A DNA stretch of 64,000 nt from Tubiluchus corallicola (Eukaryota > Priapulida > Priapulimorpha > Priapulimorphida > Tubiluchidae). Shown here in pieces: positions 13,001-26,980 of the stretch. Position numbers and translations under genes: made by a program. The notes below the pieces were generated by a model. The model did not search any database and was not told the DNA's origin. It was given only the letters and a program-made list of their open reading frames with translations. Each line of letters starts with the position of its first letter. The stretch's first letter is position 1. Location: assembly GCA_030141605.1 (NCBI GenBank), contig JAQGDQ010000054.1, positions 434,001-498,000 on the forward strand, given 5' to 3'.

Positions 13001-14825
13001 GGTATACTGTGTCTGCATGTCATTGTGTCTGCGTGTCACTCATGTCAGGTGCTAACTTTTCATACCTTAATATGGATCTAAAATTACTAATACATGCATC
13101 TAGAACATATTGCCACAAGTATTATGGTTCTCGTAATGTAGAAACTAGATGAAAAAATTAACACTTTCTTCTCCTCATGGAATAGATGAGTGCCGTTTTA
13201 TTTATTTATTTTTATTACATGACTTTTTTCATTAATTCACACGCTTTAAGGTAATTAAATAGTAATTAATTAATTGCCCGACTCCGACAGCTTAGGTTAG
13301 ATCGATAGGGCGATGATAATTGCCCACACGACCTCGAACCACGAAATACGCGTTGTGAAATAGATCTTTATCTCTCGAGTTATCAAGCTGGCTTTCGCAA
13401 TAAGCCTTTTCAATGTGAATACTCTAGGTTCGTGAAGCAGATAGCGTCTTTAACGAAAATGCACTTACAATTACTTTCAATTCAGCAATGTAATTCAACA
13501 AAGCAGTAACAGTGATGATAGCTTTTATTAAACAATTACCAAAACAGTTAACAAAGATTATGATTCGATAATTGTACAATTATTTAACTTATGCGCTTGT
13601 GGGCGCTTACAACTAGATGAGGTATATCGCAGATGATATACCGAACAATTTACAAATGCTTAACTGCTACGCTCAAAACTTCTTCTGCACAAAATGCAAG
13701 TTACAACAATTATGCTGATCCGTTATCTAAAACTAAGATAATCGTAAGATTACTTAACTTGCGGCCTGGCCAATCTAACAACTGTAATTGGCCAGATCCA
13801 GATTCCTAGTAGAGACTCTAAGCACCAGAGGTTTGATAGACAAACGATGTAAAATTCTTATCCACACTGAGCTATAGAAATATCTCTTCTCCAAGAACGT
13901 CGCTCCGATAGACCTCGCAGCTCTCTCAGCTCCTTGCGTTCAGCAACCCAATCGTCAACAACCTCCCAAATTCTCTCTGCACTCTCTTTTGAATCGAAGG
14001 TCACTTGACATGACATTTGTCAGTGATACGTTAAGAGCTACATGGCTGATCATTCAAGATGGTACCCATTGATTCAGAGAGGACAGCTACTTATTGTATT
14101 TGCTCTGATGGCATATAGCCTCCGTCTCTGGGCTAATTATTAACAGAACGGCGACAATCGTCCACCACTAGTTTGGCTTATAACAATACCTCTTTTGACC
14201 ACCTGCTATTCGAATTCGAGAGTTAGCGCTCTGTCGTACCAGTGTCCATCTGGCTAATGTGGGCTACTTATTCTTCCTGCTTTTCAGAGTTCATTTGTCG
14301 TTACATGTCTACTGAATTCATTTAATATATCAAATCTTTTTGATCTACCAACCTCTGATCCTTTATGCATTAAATTCAAGGTACAAGCTGAGTGAGTCAT
14401 TATGGTTGAACGGTATAATCTTCGTTCAAGATCTAATCTGTTATAATTAATCTAATTCCAAACACTTTATTAATTAATTTCTTATTTTAAAATGAATTCA
14501 TAACATGAGTCAGTAGCTCAAACTGTAAAAAATGTGACGGAATTGTTACAAATAAATCCTTAACTAATTATAAAAGATAGCTGGTGACTATAAATGTTAG
14601 TACTTTTAATGCCCATAGCTAGTTAGGTTTGTAATTGAATTTCAGTTTTACGATACGTAAATTCTATCTTTTCTATTTCCTTTCTTAAAATTACCTTTTG
14701 CAGAATTTTTTAGTCATTTAGTTTAACGCTATTGCGTACAACAATAGAAATACTGTTGGGTTAAACGTGTATATAATTTATATATACACTAAAGATTATG
14801 TATACATTATATTTATTTATATATT
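10076..14825. other. Non-coding stretch, no feature recognised
   Basis: About 4.7 kb of AT-rich sequence. The open frames on both strands are short (about 60-75 codons), unrelated to any family I know and without plausible splice partners. Simple ATT/TTA runs occur near 10493-10510 and 11878-11892. No RNA gene, complete repeat element or exon was recognised. Confidence 0.5.
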
Positions 14826-14863
14826 TACACACACACACACACACGCGCGCGCACACGCACACG

Positions 14864-14898
<35 letters not shown>

Positions 14899-14910
14899 CC
14901 ACGCCCACAC
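14826..14910. repeat. (AC)n/(GC)n compound microsatellite
   Basis: About 85 bp of alternating purine-pyrimidine: AC repeats interrupted by GCGCGC, ACGC and ACGCCC words. Such tracts can adopt Z-DNA. The overlapping open frames (His/Thr/Ala-rich) are an artefact of the repeat. Confidence 0.95.
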
Positions 14911-16299
14911 ATGTTACGTACTTTGTTTGTATACCATTCTGTTGCCTACTTTCACTAGCCATTTATATAAATGTACTAGTGTTGCTACCTGTAGTTTAAT
15001 TTCTTTATTATTATTATATTATTATTATTTGGCAGATATCTTTAATTTAATTTTATTTGGGTATTTTCCTATGACACTAATTCTGAATTTAGTTTTGCTT
15101 TCGTATTGCTTTAAACGCAAAACATTAAGGCTTTCACGGCCTAAGGCTATCAATAAATAAAAGACCTAAATGCGAGTTGCTGTTCGTCATTGAGGCAACC
15201 TCTGACAGAAAGTCCAAAATGTTTGACAACGAGAAGTATGTTGCAAATACCTAATTGTCCTATATTACTCATACAAGTTTTGAATTCTTTGGTCTAAATT
15301 ACCTCTCTATTCAAGCAAGCCATGTATGCAAGACTACCTGCGTCCAAATGGTTTGTGACGAAGTATCCTGTGTCCAAACCGTGAAAATTTGCTTTTAGTA
15401 TATTCAATCCTTCAAGTCCTTATTGGCAATGCAGAAGAAATTATTTGTCTTTGGCACGTTCAGTTTAAATAAGTTTGTTATTCTGTTCATCAAATAGCAT
15501 TGTCTTTGTCATCGGTCTCAGGACTCCCGGACCAGGAATGGGGTTATCTAAATTTAATTAAGGCTATAGTCTTATTAGCCTAATGGTTAATCCGCCCTTG
15601 TCGAACAGCATGTGTAGAACCCTTTGGTTTTTCCTCCTCCACGTTTCTTCTCCTTCTCCAAGTGATACCTTCACTGGCCATGCAGGTATCAATACCTAAA
15701 CCGACTACCTATCTCCTAATGATTAAAATGCAGGTAAAAAAGATTCAGACTCTGCCAAGCGTTGAACCACAATCGCGTTTCACCTATACATGTGCTAAAA
15801 ATCACGCAAAGTGAATATCACGCTCCACTTTCCGCTATTGATTGTCAGTACGCATGTCCGGCTTCTTTCTGTATTTTACATGCAGCCGTAGTGAACATTA
15901 AAGTTGCCTTATCGTCCTTCAATAATCTAGCTGAATTTAGTAAATTTATGCCAAAATTTGAAAGTAGGCGGGACTGTGTACGACGCTAGCGTCACTGACA
16001 AAGCGATTACGTTATTTGTAGTAAACCTCTTTAATTTCTATAACTCTAGTATTATCACGTAAAATTGATAAAACTGTAGCTTGAACTTCGTTAAATCTCG
16101 TTTGATCGGCGCTAACACATTACCACGAGAAATCACTGACCTACAATTTAGCTTTGTTTTTCGTGTCCTCATTCTTTGCACAATTAAATCGCAGTTGCTT
16201 TGCAGAAACCCACCCACTCCCTTTGCCCTATGACTTACTTTGCGTTCCTAGTCCCTATGCAGGTGCGTTTAAAAGGTCGCTTAAGTGGCTTCTCGATTC
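14911..16299. other. Non-coding stretch, no feature recognised
   Basis: About 1.4 kb without a recognised gene or repeat. A TAGCCTAATGGTTAA word near 15580 resembles a tRNA A box, but no convincing B box follows at the right distance. Confidence 0.4.
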
Positions 16300-16303
16300 A
16301 ACA

Positions 16304-16988
16304 AGTGCAAACCTCCCTTTTGAACCGCGAGCCAGTGATTTCCCAGCGCAACGTTTTATTAATACAGTTATATCACAATGAAAAATAAATTCCTTTGCGT
16401 TTCACGCTGCCATGGGAAACCACTGAAACAATGATGAGAGCAATGATGAAGCCGAATATCACAACAAAGAAGCGAGCAAGAAACGGACAAGCAACAGCAA
16501 CAATTAAATGAAATAACAAGCAAACAGATACAAACATAAATACAACAATACTAACCTCTATAACTTTTCGGGTAGGTTTCGTAGATGTCTTCGAAAAACT
16601 ATTTTCATAGTACCAAATTTCCCTACCCTACTACTATCAAACTTTTTTGCATCGAATTTTCCTACTACGGAATTTTTCCAGTACTAAACCTTCCTAGCTC
16701 TATACCTGCTCCATACTATTTTTACCTTGTACTAGATTTATTTCTTCGAGAAATGTTTCACAAAACTTTTCCAGTACTGTATTTACCAGTGCGTATACCA
16801 CATTTTCCCTGTACCCAAGCTTCCCAGTGCTAAAATTTCCCTGTACTAAAAAATTCCAGTACGCAAATTTTCCGGGTACCAAATTCGAACCAAAATTAAC
16901 TGGACTAAATTTATCTGTACCAAACTTTTAAGTACAGCCTGCACACTGAAATGACTTGCTCTCAGTTCAAAAGGGAAACTTGCATTTT
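16304..16988. mobile_element. Inverted-repeat element carrying a TTCC-GTAC-rich minisatellite
   Basis: The left arm at about 16304-16354 (TGCAAACCTCCCTTTTGAAC...) is similar to the reverse complement of about 16934-16988 (TGCAAGTTTCCCTTTTGAAC...), with roughly 75% identity over 45-50 bp. Between them, 16600-16890 is a degenerate array of about 13-17 bp with the core TTTTCCAGTACTAAA / TTTCCCTGTACC. Inverted arms around a minisatellite resemble a MITE or Helitron-like non-autonomous element. I could not identify a target duplication. No intact protein is coded. Confidence 0.5.
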
Positions 16989-19900
16989 TCTGTCTGCAAG
17001 TATGAGAGTAATAGTGTAAAACCAGAGCTGGAAATCTGGAAATAGTGTAAATAAAAGCATCTTCACAGTTCATTATATCTTCAAGATTTTTGTACACTTT
17101 GGAACAGAGGAGCGCCTAAACTAATCATTTGTCAGTTGCAGCGTAATTCGAAAGTTGTTGGTCAGCAGTGGTGCATTACAAGCTTCACTGCCAACGTAAT
17201 ATTCACGAGAAAAAGATGATTATGGTTAGACAACAGTATAATGATTTTGTTGGTTATATTTTTGGGTCTAGCCATGTATATGACCCACACTTCTCACGAG
17301 TCTCGTACACGAACTTGTACAAAGTACAAATACACGCGCTGCGAGTACGTTCCGGGTGTTCACGTGTCCGTCACGTGTTTGTACAAATCGATATAAACGT
17401 TGAACATGTAGCCACTCCAACAAGAAATGTTTTAGGCTGAGGGACCGTTTCACAATTGATTTGAGATCAGACGCATGCGCATAATAAGAAACGCGAAAAT
17501 TGAAGACATTTGGTTGAACGTTATTGAGAAGAAAATTTAATTAAAAATAATTCCTTTTATTGAAATTTTCATTTTATTATAGAAATTTTTATACAGAATA
17601 CAGAAGTAAAGGCCCATTTAAAAATATTTTATTAACATTCTGTTACCCACATCCTACTGTGACACCGTGCAAGCATACTTCTCCGTTTTACATAGAATTT
17701 AGCTGCTAATTTTAAATAAAACAATAAAAATTTATACTTTACATGCATGCATTATAAATAGTTTTAAAAGCTATTATTTTCATAATGAATGTGATTGTTA
17801 GTACATAGAAAGCTTTAGATAACTATGAATGAAACACGTATGCAGAGTTTATTTACTATAAAAATTGTACTTATTAAAAAATATATATGGTACTTGTTAG
17901 CACCATAAAAATCACACTTCTTTTAAATAAAATTAATGTTGTTAATTTGGTTTACTTAAAATGTTACCTACAAAATAGATAATTTTATATACGGAATTTA
18001 ACTTTATTATCTTATAATCTTATAATCATAGTTTATAAATACAATTACAGTCATAGTTTTGAACTGGTTCCCATATTAGACCAAAAATGTATTGCACATA
18101 ACAAAGAAAATTTACTAAAATTTAAAAATAAAAGCTCTGTCGAGTCATATTGATTACTGAATTTACTCCATGAGATATAGGATATGTGTAGATGGAAGCC
18201 ACGCAGTTTTGTGCTTTACTAACCATAAAACTAACACTAGTCCTTACCCTAACCCTAATCCTAATTCGCTTCACGAACTAATTTCTTGTGTGTGGGGAAT
18301 TATAAATTATAACCTTGAACGATTATATTTGATTGGTACCGGGCATTCGGTAAACCATGTCGTCGAGTGCTGGATTTCGAATTACCGTTTTTGCTGAACT
18401 ATTATAAAAAACCGTGGGCAGCTATTTATAAAAAAACAGTGGGCAGCTACGTGCGCGTTTAATATTAATTAGTAATAACGAATCCTACCGATGCCGATAT
18501 ACACGTGCATTACAGAGCACATTATCAATGCTTATTTACCGAATACTATCAGTGCGCTGCTACAACGTTAAAAAATTTGATTTTACCTAAATCTAACTAT
18601 TTTTTTATTTTAGTTTTTTTGTGTTGAAACGCTATGATAGATGCTACAAATTCAAAACAAAGAGGAATATACATTATCATCATTTAAAACAGTTAAAGAG
18701 CAACTATCTTTCAGAACGTGGCAGTATTCCATTCGAATGCAGCCTTTCAAATCTAGTAGAGCTGCAGCTACACTAGCAAGCTGGGCAGAAACCAGCATAA
18801 ACAGAAGCTGCGATTATTGCATATTGAGTGTTAACATAAACAATTTTGATTTTGCACAGCTGCAAGCTAGCTGTCACGCACACACTGCAGCTGTGGTGTA
18901 GCGCAGCTGCATTTGTCATGTGATTATCACGTGATATCTAATTTATCTGCTTTAGTGCGCGATGGTTCGAAGTGCTTAGCACTTACAGTACTTTGGTAGC
19001 ACTTTGCTGGTTTGATCTCTTCTGGTGTCAAGAGCCGACTTGAATGGTTTTTAGGTAGGTGCAGTTCAGATCATAAATTGATGATAGGGACTGTAACAGA
19101 AGCGAATTTGTCCGTGTCTCGTTCGTTTCAGTCAGTCTCAGTATGTAATAATATGGTCTCATGTCATGAGTTTTCGAAATGGCTGCCTATAATAACTGTT
19201 TCGTACAAGTAACGGCGATTGTATGATGGACTAATTTCTTCAAGCTAGATAATTATGATACTTATGGTATATGCACACCGAATACATAATTATTAACGAA
19301 ACTTATGCCAAGTACAATTTTTTGTAGTATAAGCATCAGAGTTATTCTGTTCTGGCATGTTGCATGTTATTGTTCTTGTCTGCGAAACAAAAATAACGCA
19401 CACGTTATTAACTGTCGCTCACTGACTTTTCAACTTTGATATATAGCGATTTTACGTTTGTTGCTCACACTACTAGCATAACGCGTTATATCGTACCAGT
19501 GTTAGGCTATATATGAAATGGCAGTAGTTTGTTTACGATAACTTTAAATATAGCTTTTACAGTCGTGAAAGTGCTACTTGCATTGACCTGATTTAACTTT
19601 GCACTTTCCCAGCACATGCCAATCGATTCAGCTGTCCCACAATGTTGACTTCTATACGGTGTTAGCTGGTTTGCTGACCTCTTCATGACCTTGTTGGGCC
19701 CAATCTTTATAGCAAGTAATTTCACACTGTAAATAATGTTTAGAAAACCAAAACTAGAACGTGGTGAATAGTGAAAAGTAGACAATAGAGATCTACGTCA
19801 CCTTACAAATGGCAAGATGGAGTTCCTTTATTTCGCAATAATTGGTGGTAGTTTTTTTATAGCACACTTTACTCTTTAGTCTTTACTGATGCAGCAAAAT

Positions 19901-20244
19901 TCGAGGTTATTGCCGGCACATTTTGAAGGCAGCTAGAAGTAGTGATTTTATTTGTTTCTATGATCTATGATCAACTAAATACCTTCAACACTATTAAAGT
20001 GTTAATACAACTTAAACGAAATCCATCCTGCTTGTGTATGGACTTATTTTAAACAGCATAAAAATTATTTTGATTGGTAAATCTTGATCTCAACATTGAA
20101 AAAAATTGAAATAATTTTCAAACTGTTAGGGCAGTGACCAAATTGTGTAATCTAGTGCTCCAGCTTGGATATTGATTTAATGAAGAGTTTATGACACAGG
20201 GTCATTCAAATTGGTGAAAGTGACCCACACAGGAATGGACCACA
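16989..20244. other. Non-coding stretch with minor tandem motifs
   Basis: No gene recognised. It holds a short degenerate CCCTAA run at 18239-18261 (telomere-like) and a two-copy unit of about 25 bp, ATAAAAAACCGTGGGCAGCTA, at 18401-18450. The open frames present are short and unrecognised. Confidence 0.45.
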
Positions 20245-20587
20245 TATTCCTATGTGAGAGATACGGCGAAATTATAGGTTAAAGGTAGACGACCCCAGAA
20301 AGTGATTATCCAAAATAACGTAAAATTAAAGCAGTACTGTGATTATAACAGAATCCCAGGCTCAGGATCATTCATCTGAAAATGTAATCTCATTGGTCCT
20401 GTGTGAGAGATATTCCTATGTGAGAGGTATTCCTATGTGAGAGATACGGCGAAATTATAGGTTAAAGGTAGACGACCCCAGAAAGTGATTATCCAAAATA
20501 ACGTAAAATTAAAGCAGTACTGTGATTATAACAGAATCCCAGGCTCAGGATCATTCATCTGAAAATGTAATCTCATTGGTCCTGTGT
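20245..20587. repeat. Tandem duplication with a 183-bp period, 160 bp identical
   Basis: Bases 20245-20404 recur unchanged at 20428-20587. The 23 bases between the copies contain further partial copies of the word TATTCCTATGTGAGAG. No open frame spans the unit. Perfect identity implies a recent duplication or an assembly artefact. Confidence 0.93.
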
Positions 20588-23500
20588 ATAGAAGGGTGTG
20601 AAATATTCTAAAAAGTAAGGAGAGAAGTGACAAAGACCCAAGCTATGCTGAAGTTCAAAAATCATTTTGAGTCAATTTCCCAAATATGCATATAAAAAAC
20701 AAGGATGTTCTGCACAGTAAATTTTAAATTCACCTTAAACAGTTCTGGAGTAATCGCAAAACTATTCAAACTTAAAGATTTTAAAAACTTCATTTTGCAC
20801 CAATCCACAGGGCATGTAGAAGCCATGCACGGACCCAACAGGTGGAATGCTGGTATTACAATCTAACACCAGCTGCCCTGTCCGTCCTATTATGTCTTGA
20901 CTGCGTACATCTTTAGTACATCCATGTTTTCAATATTGAGAAATGTTTAGATGTAACCATAGGGCATAAAGATTGTACAATCTGTTGACTGCTTTCTTTT
21001 AAAGACATACGTACGTACAGACGTCTGTAGTACCTTGTGTACAAATAAAACTTGGGTAAAGTAGGTTAGAACATATAAAAGCCATGCAAGTGTTACTATG
21101 TAACGGTAGTAGTATATAATTAGCTTATAGCATAATTATATAACTAGTATAATTAGTATTGTGAACGAAATTCAATGGATAAAATCAGTGAACGTTAAAA
21201 ACTGCAAGCCGACAGCAAGACTCAACAGTAACGAACCGGCACGCCGCTGCTAACCCAATGACTTTAACTAGTAGAGCTCATTTTGAACTGTTGCTTAGCG
21301 GCAGGATACCAGGTCATGTGACTGATACGTCACAATGATTGTGTAGTCTACAGTAAGTAATACTGGTGGCGGTATTGGTTTGTGGAACTACCTCTAGCGC
21401 CACAGACTGACGGTGTAATACGGCAGTATATGAATACTAGTTAGTAAATAGAGCAACTTTAAACTAATTTCTGGTGACGCGTTTATCTGATATTTCGAAT
21501 GAGGACGCCGGAATTTTGGTCCACTCGCAATTTTAGAAAGTGCCCACTGCCAGAACGTTTCCTATTGTAAGGTATGGCGACTATTATATTGTTACGACAC
21601 GCGAACAAAGTAAATCTCGGCATTCATTGTTTTTTGATTGCATTCTAATTTCATTGATGGCAATAACATAATTTTATTAAATGTAGAGCTTTCAAATTGT
21701 TAATAATATTATAGCAAGAACAACATCAATTTGTTAAATATCTCACAATGACAACCAAAATAAAAATGAAAATTTTCGTCAGTTGTTATCGGACATTTGA
21801 CACCATATTAAATGCCTTTGATTTAATATCTTGTGTGCTAGACCTAATGTTATTCTTCAGGATGACTGATAATAAAGTCACAGGAAAAAAGTCAATTTTA
21901 GCCTGGAAGAAAGTGACAAGAAAAAAATCGATTAGTTGTAGTTACAGTTAAGGTTAGCGACTTTTTTACCTGTGACTTTTATATGACTTCGTTATTCCTA
22001 CAGTTAAACTTTATAGTTTGCAAAAATAAGACCTCAGACATCGTTGTCGGAGGACACTGGAATTTGGCTAGATAATGTCAGTGGAACTGCATCATTAAAA
22101 TAGCATTTCGAATTCAAAGGATGTCATTAGCGTTTTTTCAGTGTAATTGAGTACAGCATTCTAAATCGAACAAGCAAAATTGAAAACCGCCCCCAGTGAG
22201 GTTACTGGCCCCTTTATGCTGTTTTTTTGCAATTGACAAAAAAAGTTTAAAATTTTTTCTCTGAATAATTGTTGGTGGAGTTTGTCTTGCACTTTTCGCT
22301 CTCTCATGTCGGACTGAACGCCGTAATTATTATAGCTCCTACTTTAAAGTTCGCTCGTTTTTTTGCGAGCCAAGACATGGCCAATTTTTATTTTAAATTT
22401 ACCAGTAATTAGAATTCTGCGTATTTTAAAGTGTAATATTGCGTTACATACATAAATTGTATTGTATTATTGTAAATATTACAATAATAGAGGCTTTATT
22501 TTACAAAACATGAACACAAATTTAACAAACCACACACTAAAATAAACAACGCATACAGGAACACGTCAAATGTTATATTATGGACCATGTTGACATCAAA
22601 CTAATCAAAACGTCGAGTTACAAAAGGGGTTCCTAATGATGATGAGTATGATGATAGCGATGATAATACGCAACGGACACATGTACGCGGCTTTCTGATT
22701 TGCGTGATAACGTTGTTATGCGTTGCAGGAAAGTAAAAGAAGAAATGCTGTACGGGTATGTACATAAAATCATGCAACCTATGAATTGTGCTTTGTATGT
22801 AATTCAGATTTACATACTTCTGGTTCTTGGTAGGGAAAGACTATTGCGTCACTTAATATTTATGTCGCGTTTGGGTACATTGTCTAATTCTAACAATGGT
22901 TAATCTGATATTGTTGTGCGTTAGCTTTGATTACCATTCAAAACCGCACACGTGACTGCGAGAAACGATCGATACGCAAACGGTGTTCCGTGACGACTGG
23001 TTTAGCTTGGTTGTTGGTACTGGTTAGCGTCATAGGGAGGGAGCATATCCTCGGCAAAATTTTAGTAAGCGCAGTGTGCGCATGTCTGTATACCCGCAGA
23101 GGCACCATTCGTGCATGTATAAGATTGAAAGCGGGGGACCGTATAAATTATTATTTTTTAATTAGTACCGTTCCTAACAGCTCGCCCTAGTATTATTAAC
23201 TTAGTCAGAGTAGTATCAATCAGCAAAGCCTGTTTTTATCTACAATGGTATGGGTCAGTTATAATTGAATTTTTATATTGGTGCATATGTAAAAGGGGTA
23301 CGCAAGCACGTTGACAGTTGCGTTCTTGTAATAGTAAACGTGAACAGCATTTATTTGCGGTACTTTATGTCATGTTAAATACGGCTTCAGAGACCTAATT
23401 GAACACTATGTATTTATTAATCTTAAATCCATAAATTTACTCAGTTCCTTCACTTGAGGAATAAATTAGGTAACTAGGGCAAGGTGTTTAAAGGTGATAC

Positions 23501-24656
23501 ATGTGCAAGGTCATTATGCACTGTATAAAATATATATATAACGATCAGGTGCTGAGAATTAAGTGCGGGCCTAATTACAAAATTATTAGTGGGGCCCTTT
23601 ACCCCACTAATACCGCAGTACACTATAAACACTTTGGACATATTTAACATATAACACGACTTTACAAGCTTTATGTTATATCTCGCCAACACTGCTCTTT
23701 TTTTGTTGAAGGTTTGAATATCATCAACAAATTTGTAAAATTAAAAGCCAATGATGAACTAACTAACGCATGTAGGGCTTTATTTTTTTTAAAAAGGAAA
23801 TGGCGTTGATAAGCTGAAATTACAAAACAAGTAAACGAACGATCAGCAAAAATGGTACAGGAAAAATGGCATAGTACAAAGGGCACAGGAAGAAATAGCA
23901 CACTTGGAAAAGTAGGTAAAAGTGGCACAGGTAAAAATGGCACTAGGGTCACAAAACTCACAGATAGGGGGAACGACAGTCCCAGGTCAAGATGAAAGAA
24001 TGGTCTTTTCTTTTCTCATAAAAAATGTACAAGATATCTCCCTATTGTTTCTGATAAATGCCAAACAGATGTCAAGAACATAAGTAGCTGTATGTTATTT
24101 TCAACTGCTTTATTTATTTAATACAAATTACAAAACAGCTTTCATTTACTGTTATGAAAGCAGAAAATCACCACTGTTTGTGCGATAATCAAAGAGTAAT
24201 TTATTCCATGATTGGGTGTATCCCAAAAAAATGGTTTTAATTCTTAATTATCTCTGATTCTAACAATTATTTCAATATACCGTTAGCATTACAACAAAAG
24301 TCCTCACTTTATATTGTGGTTTGACTAAGGAAAGTTGAAATGTTTGGCACTATTTGCTCAATTTAAACTATATTTGGCATGATTATGGACCAAGTAGGAA
24401 AGTATAAAATAAGAAACAAGCAAAGAATTTTTGAATTTTAACCAGAATTGAATGTGGTGAACTTGTAGCAGCCCTATAAAAGTGCTTGTGATGGGATGTT
24501 GATTTAATAAAAAAAATATTCCTTGGGGACTTCCCACATAAAACCATATATGTAAAATAATTGCTACACCAGGAGCTCAAGCTGAACTATGTAAAACAAT
24601 GACTTGAGTGACATTTGTGACTCTGCTGCGTCGTCAGTCATCATGAAGTCACCTTC
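20588..24656. other. Non-coding stretch; minisatellite and small palindrome
   Basis: About 4 kb without a recognised gene. At about 23582-23612 an 11-bp perfect inverted repeat (TATTAGTGGGG / CCCCACTAATA) encloses a short loop. At 23846-23945 there is a degenerate array of AAAATGGCACAGG-like units of about 13-18 bp, related to the array at 32204-32332. The open frames are short and unrecognised. Confidence 0.5.
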
Positions 24657-24920
24657 CAAAATACGAGTTCAGATTATTATTGATGATGGATTAAACCCAC
24701 AATTAATTAAACTTTGATACAAGTTTGATATCAAAATTCAATATATTGTTGGTTTGTTCCGTCATTCAGTGGTATAGTGTTGTAGGCTTGCAAAATACGC
24801 GTTCAGATTATTATTGATGATGGATTAAACCCACAATTAAATTTTGGTACAAGTTTGGTATCAAAATTCAATCAATTGTTGGTTTGTTCCGTCATTCAGT
24901 GGTATAGTGTTGTAGGCTTG
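24657..24920. repeat. Tandem duplication, unit about 132 bp, two copies
   Basis: Unit 1 at 24657-24790 and unit 2 at 24791-24920 both run from CAAAATACG(A/C)GTTCAG to GTGTTGTAGGCTTG. They differ by a handful of substitutions and a short gap. An open frame of 103 codons at 24855-25166 begins inside unit 2 but is not recognisable. Confidence 0.92.
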
Positions 24921-26980
24921 CAGCAAGTTGGCAACCTTACTTCGTTTTCAAGACAAAGTGATGGCATAAAAAAACAGATTGAAAGCTATGTGTCAGAAGT
25001 CTTCCACTCAAGTAGCTTATCTCTATCCTTGTGCGGCATTTTTCATGTTGACAATAAGCAGTGCGTGAGTAGGGTATTTAATCGAGTCTATCTATGTAAT
25101 GAAATCAGAACGGATGAAACGATAGTCACTAAGCTTGGCACAGAGTTAAGTGTGGACAAAACCTGAAAACCTACTACTTTTTCATTTGGAAATTTATGCT
25201 AATTTATGGAGGGTGAAACTGTTACAACTATTATTGCAATTATTTCTATTATTACAGAAAAAACACGCATCGTGATCGAGTTCAGAGGTCGCTTAAAGAT
25301 TATCACAAAAAATCTGCAAGAATGGCAAAAAGTGTGGCACTGTGTACTAATGGGGCTAGCAGCATGGGTTTTTGTTAAGTGATGACGGTCAAAATGAAAA
25401 TCACTAATATCTCACGTTATCCATGCGCAAGATCCCATACTCGTATTTTTTATTGGAAGCTTGGAATCAAATATTGGACACATTTTAGTAGCCACTCAGC
25501 CACTATTGCAAAATGGCTACACTGAGACTGCCATTTTGGCGGCAGAGCTACTATCGCGGACTGCTTGGAGCAGACCTTATTTAATAGCAACTACCCCATT
25601 GATTCATGTGGTAAACTGGTACTGACTAACTGGTTTATAGGTTCACACTATTCCGCATGTGTACTGTGAACTGTAGTTACTGTACACTGCGTGCCGCCGT
25701 GCGCGGCGTCGAATGTAGGGGGATCATCTCCTTATTGAAATAATTCTGAGAAATGACATAATTAGCTAATTGTGTGTTAATTATTCTGCTGTTTAAAATT
25801 ACGTATCGGGAATTGAGCTGTTACCGTTTCATCTAGTTACGAAAAATAATAATTTAACCTAACTATGTAATTTAAAAACGTGTGAATGACTGTCTTGTAG
25901 CAAAGCTATTTTATTTACCATTGAGCATTCTTTGCAAACCCGATTTTGCTGGTACGTATTTGTTTGAAGTTTGTAAGGTAAGATATTGTGCATGTGGTTC
26001 ATGCAGTTATTAATTAACTCACGGAGATGCTAAAATGAGATACTGAAGCATAGTAATTTAATTGGGCATCGAGTACCAAGCTTTCGTAGCAGTAAAGTTG
26101 AATAATTACTTGAATAATGTTGAATAAAGTTGAAGTATTGTATATATAAACAATATTATTCATCTATTCAGTAAGTCCAGTTTGAAAAGTAATCTGGCTG
26201 GCATAAAAAAATTGCTGTCAAAATAATAATAATAATAATAAAGTGCATGAAATACCATTTCCTTGAGAAGGTCACCCAACGCACAAACTTTAGGGTAATT
26301 TGACCCAGATAATTCGTTTTTGGTATTTTCATATGCAAGATGGCTGCCATTTTTAAAATGGTTGACAAATGGCTACCACAAATTTTTAAGGGCTGTATCT
26401 TAGCTAAAAGAACATTTTGATGTCCTAATATATAGGTCTTCAAAGTCAAGAAATCAATCACATTCAGGATTTCAAGATGGCTGCCAAAATTGCTGCAAAG
26501 ACAGCCTCTGTCTCGTGTAATATATTAACATTATCGCACCTTCCTCTGTGTGTGTAATTGGATGATGATTTTAGTGTTTAGATAAAGGTCAAGTAATTCA
26601 TGTCTACTTTCCATTTTGTTTTATTTAATTTATTTAAAGAGTAGTTGTTCCTTTCTGAAAATTTGCTAAAACTAATCCAGTCAAAAAATTAAGATTAATT
26701 TGACTGCTTTTGTGACCCTTGTTTTTACCATTGGCATGCCTGACTGCGTTTACCAATTTTTGTTTATAAAACAAAATTTTATTTTTAAATAACATAAATT
26801 ATTTCTTTTTTTATTCATAAAACTGTGAGAGCGGAAGTGGTAAAAAGACATAGTAAGGCAAAAGTACCCATATCATCGAGTAAATGGTTGTTTGTTTGTT
26901 GTAGTTTTATTGCACTTTTCAATAGTTGTTTTTTTTAATTATATGTACTATTTAGTAGTTGACTATTTGTCTGTCTGCAA
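24921..26980. other. Non-coding stretch with AAGATGGCTGCC motifs
   Basis: No gene recognised. Between 25508 and 26490 the words AAAATGGC, AAGATGGCTGCCA and TGCCATTTTGGCGG recur several times on both strands, as in a diverged dispersed repeat. An (AAT)n run lies at 26224-26240. Confidence 0.4.

Noticed and set aside
14767-15160. His/Thr-rich open frames
   Set aside because: Translation of the AC microsatellite in different frames.
15565-15640. tRNA gene or SINE candidate (A-box-like TAGCCTAATGGTTAA)
   Set aside because: No cloverleaf and no B box at a suitable distance.
16154-16381. 75-codon plus-strand frame
   Set aside because: Its C-terminal half overlaps an inverted-repeat arm that is open in the opposite orientation too; no family recognised and no splice partners.
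24855-25166. 103-codon plus-strand frame
   Set aside because: Begins in a duplicated unit, no family pattern, no consistent splice signals.
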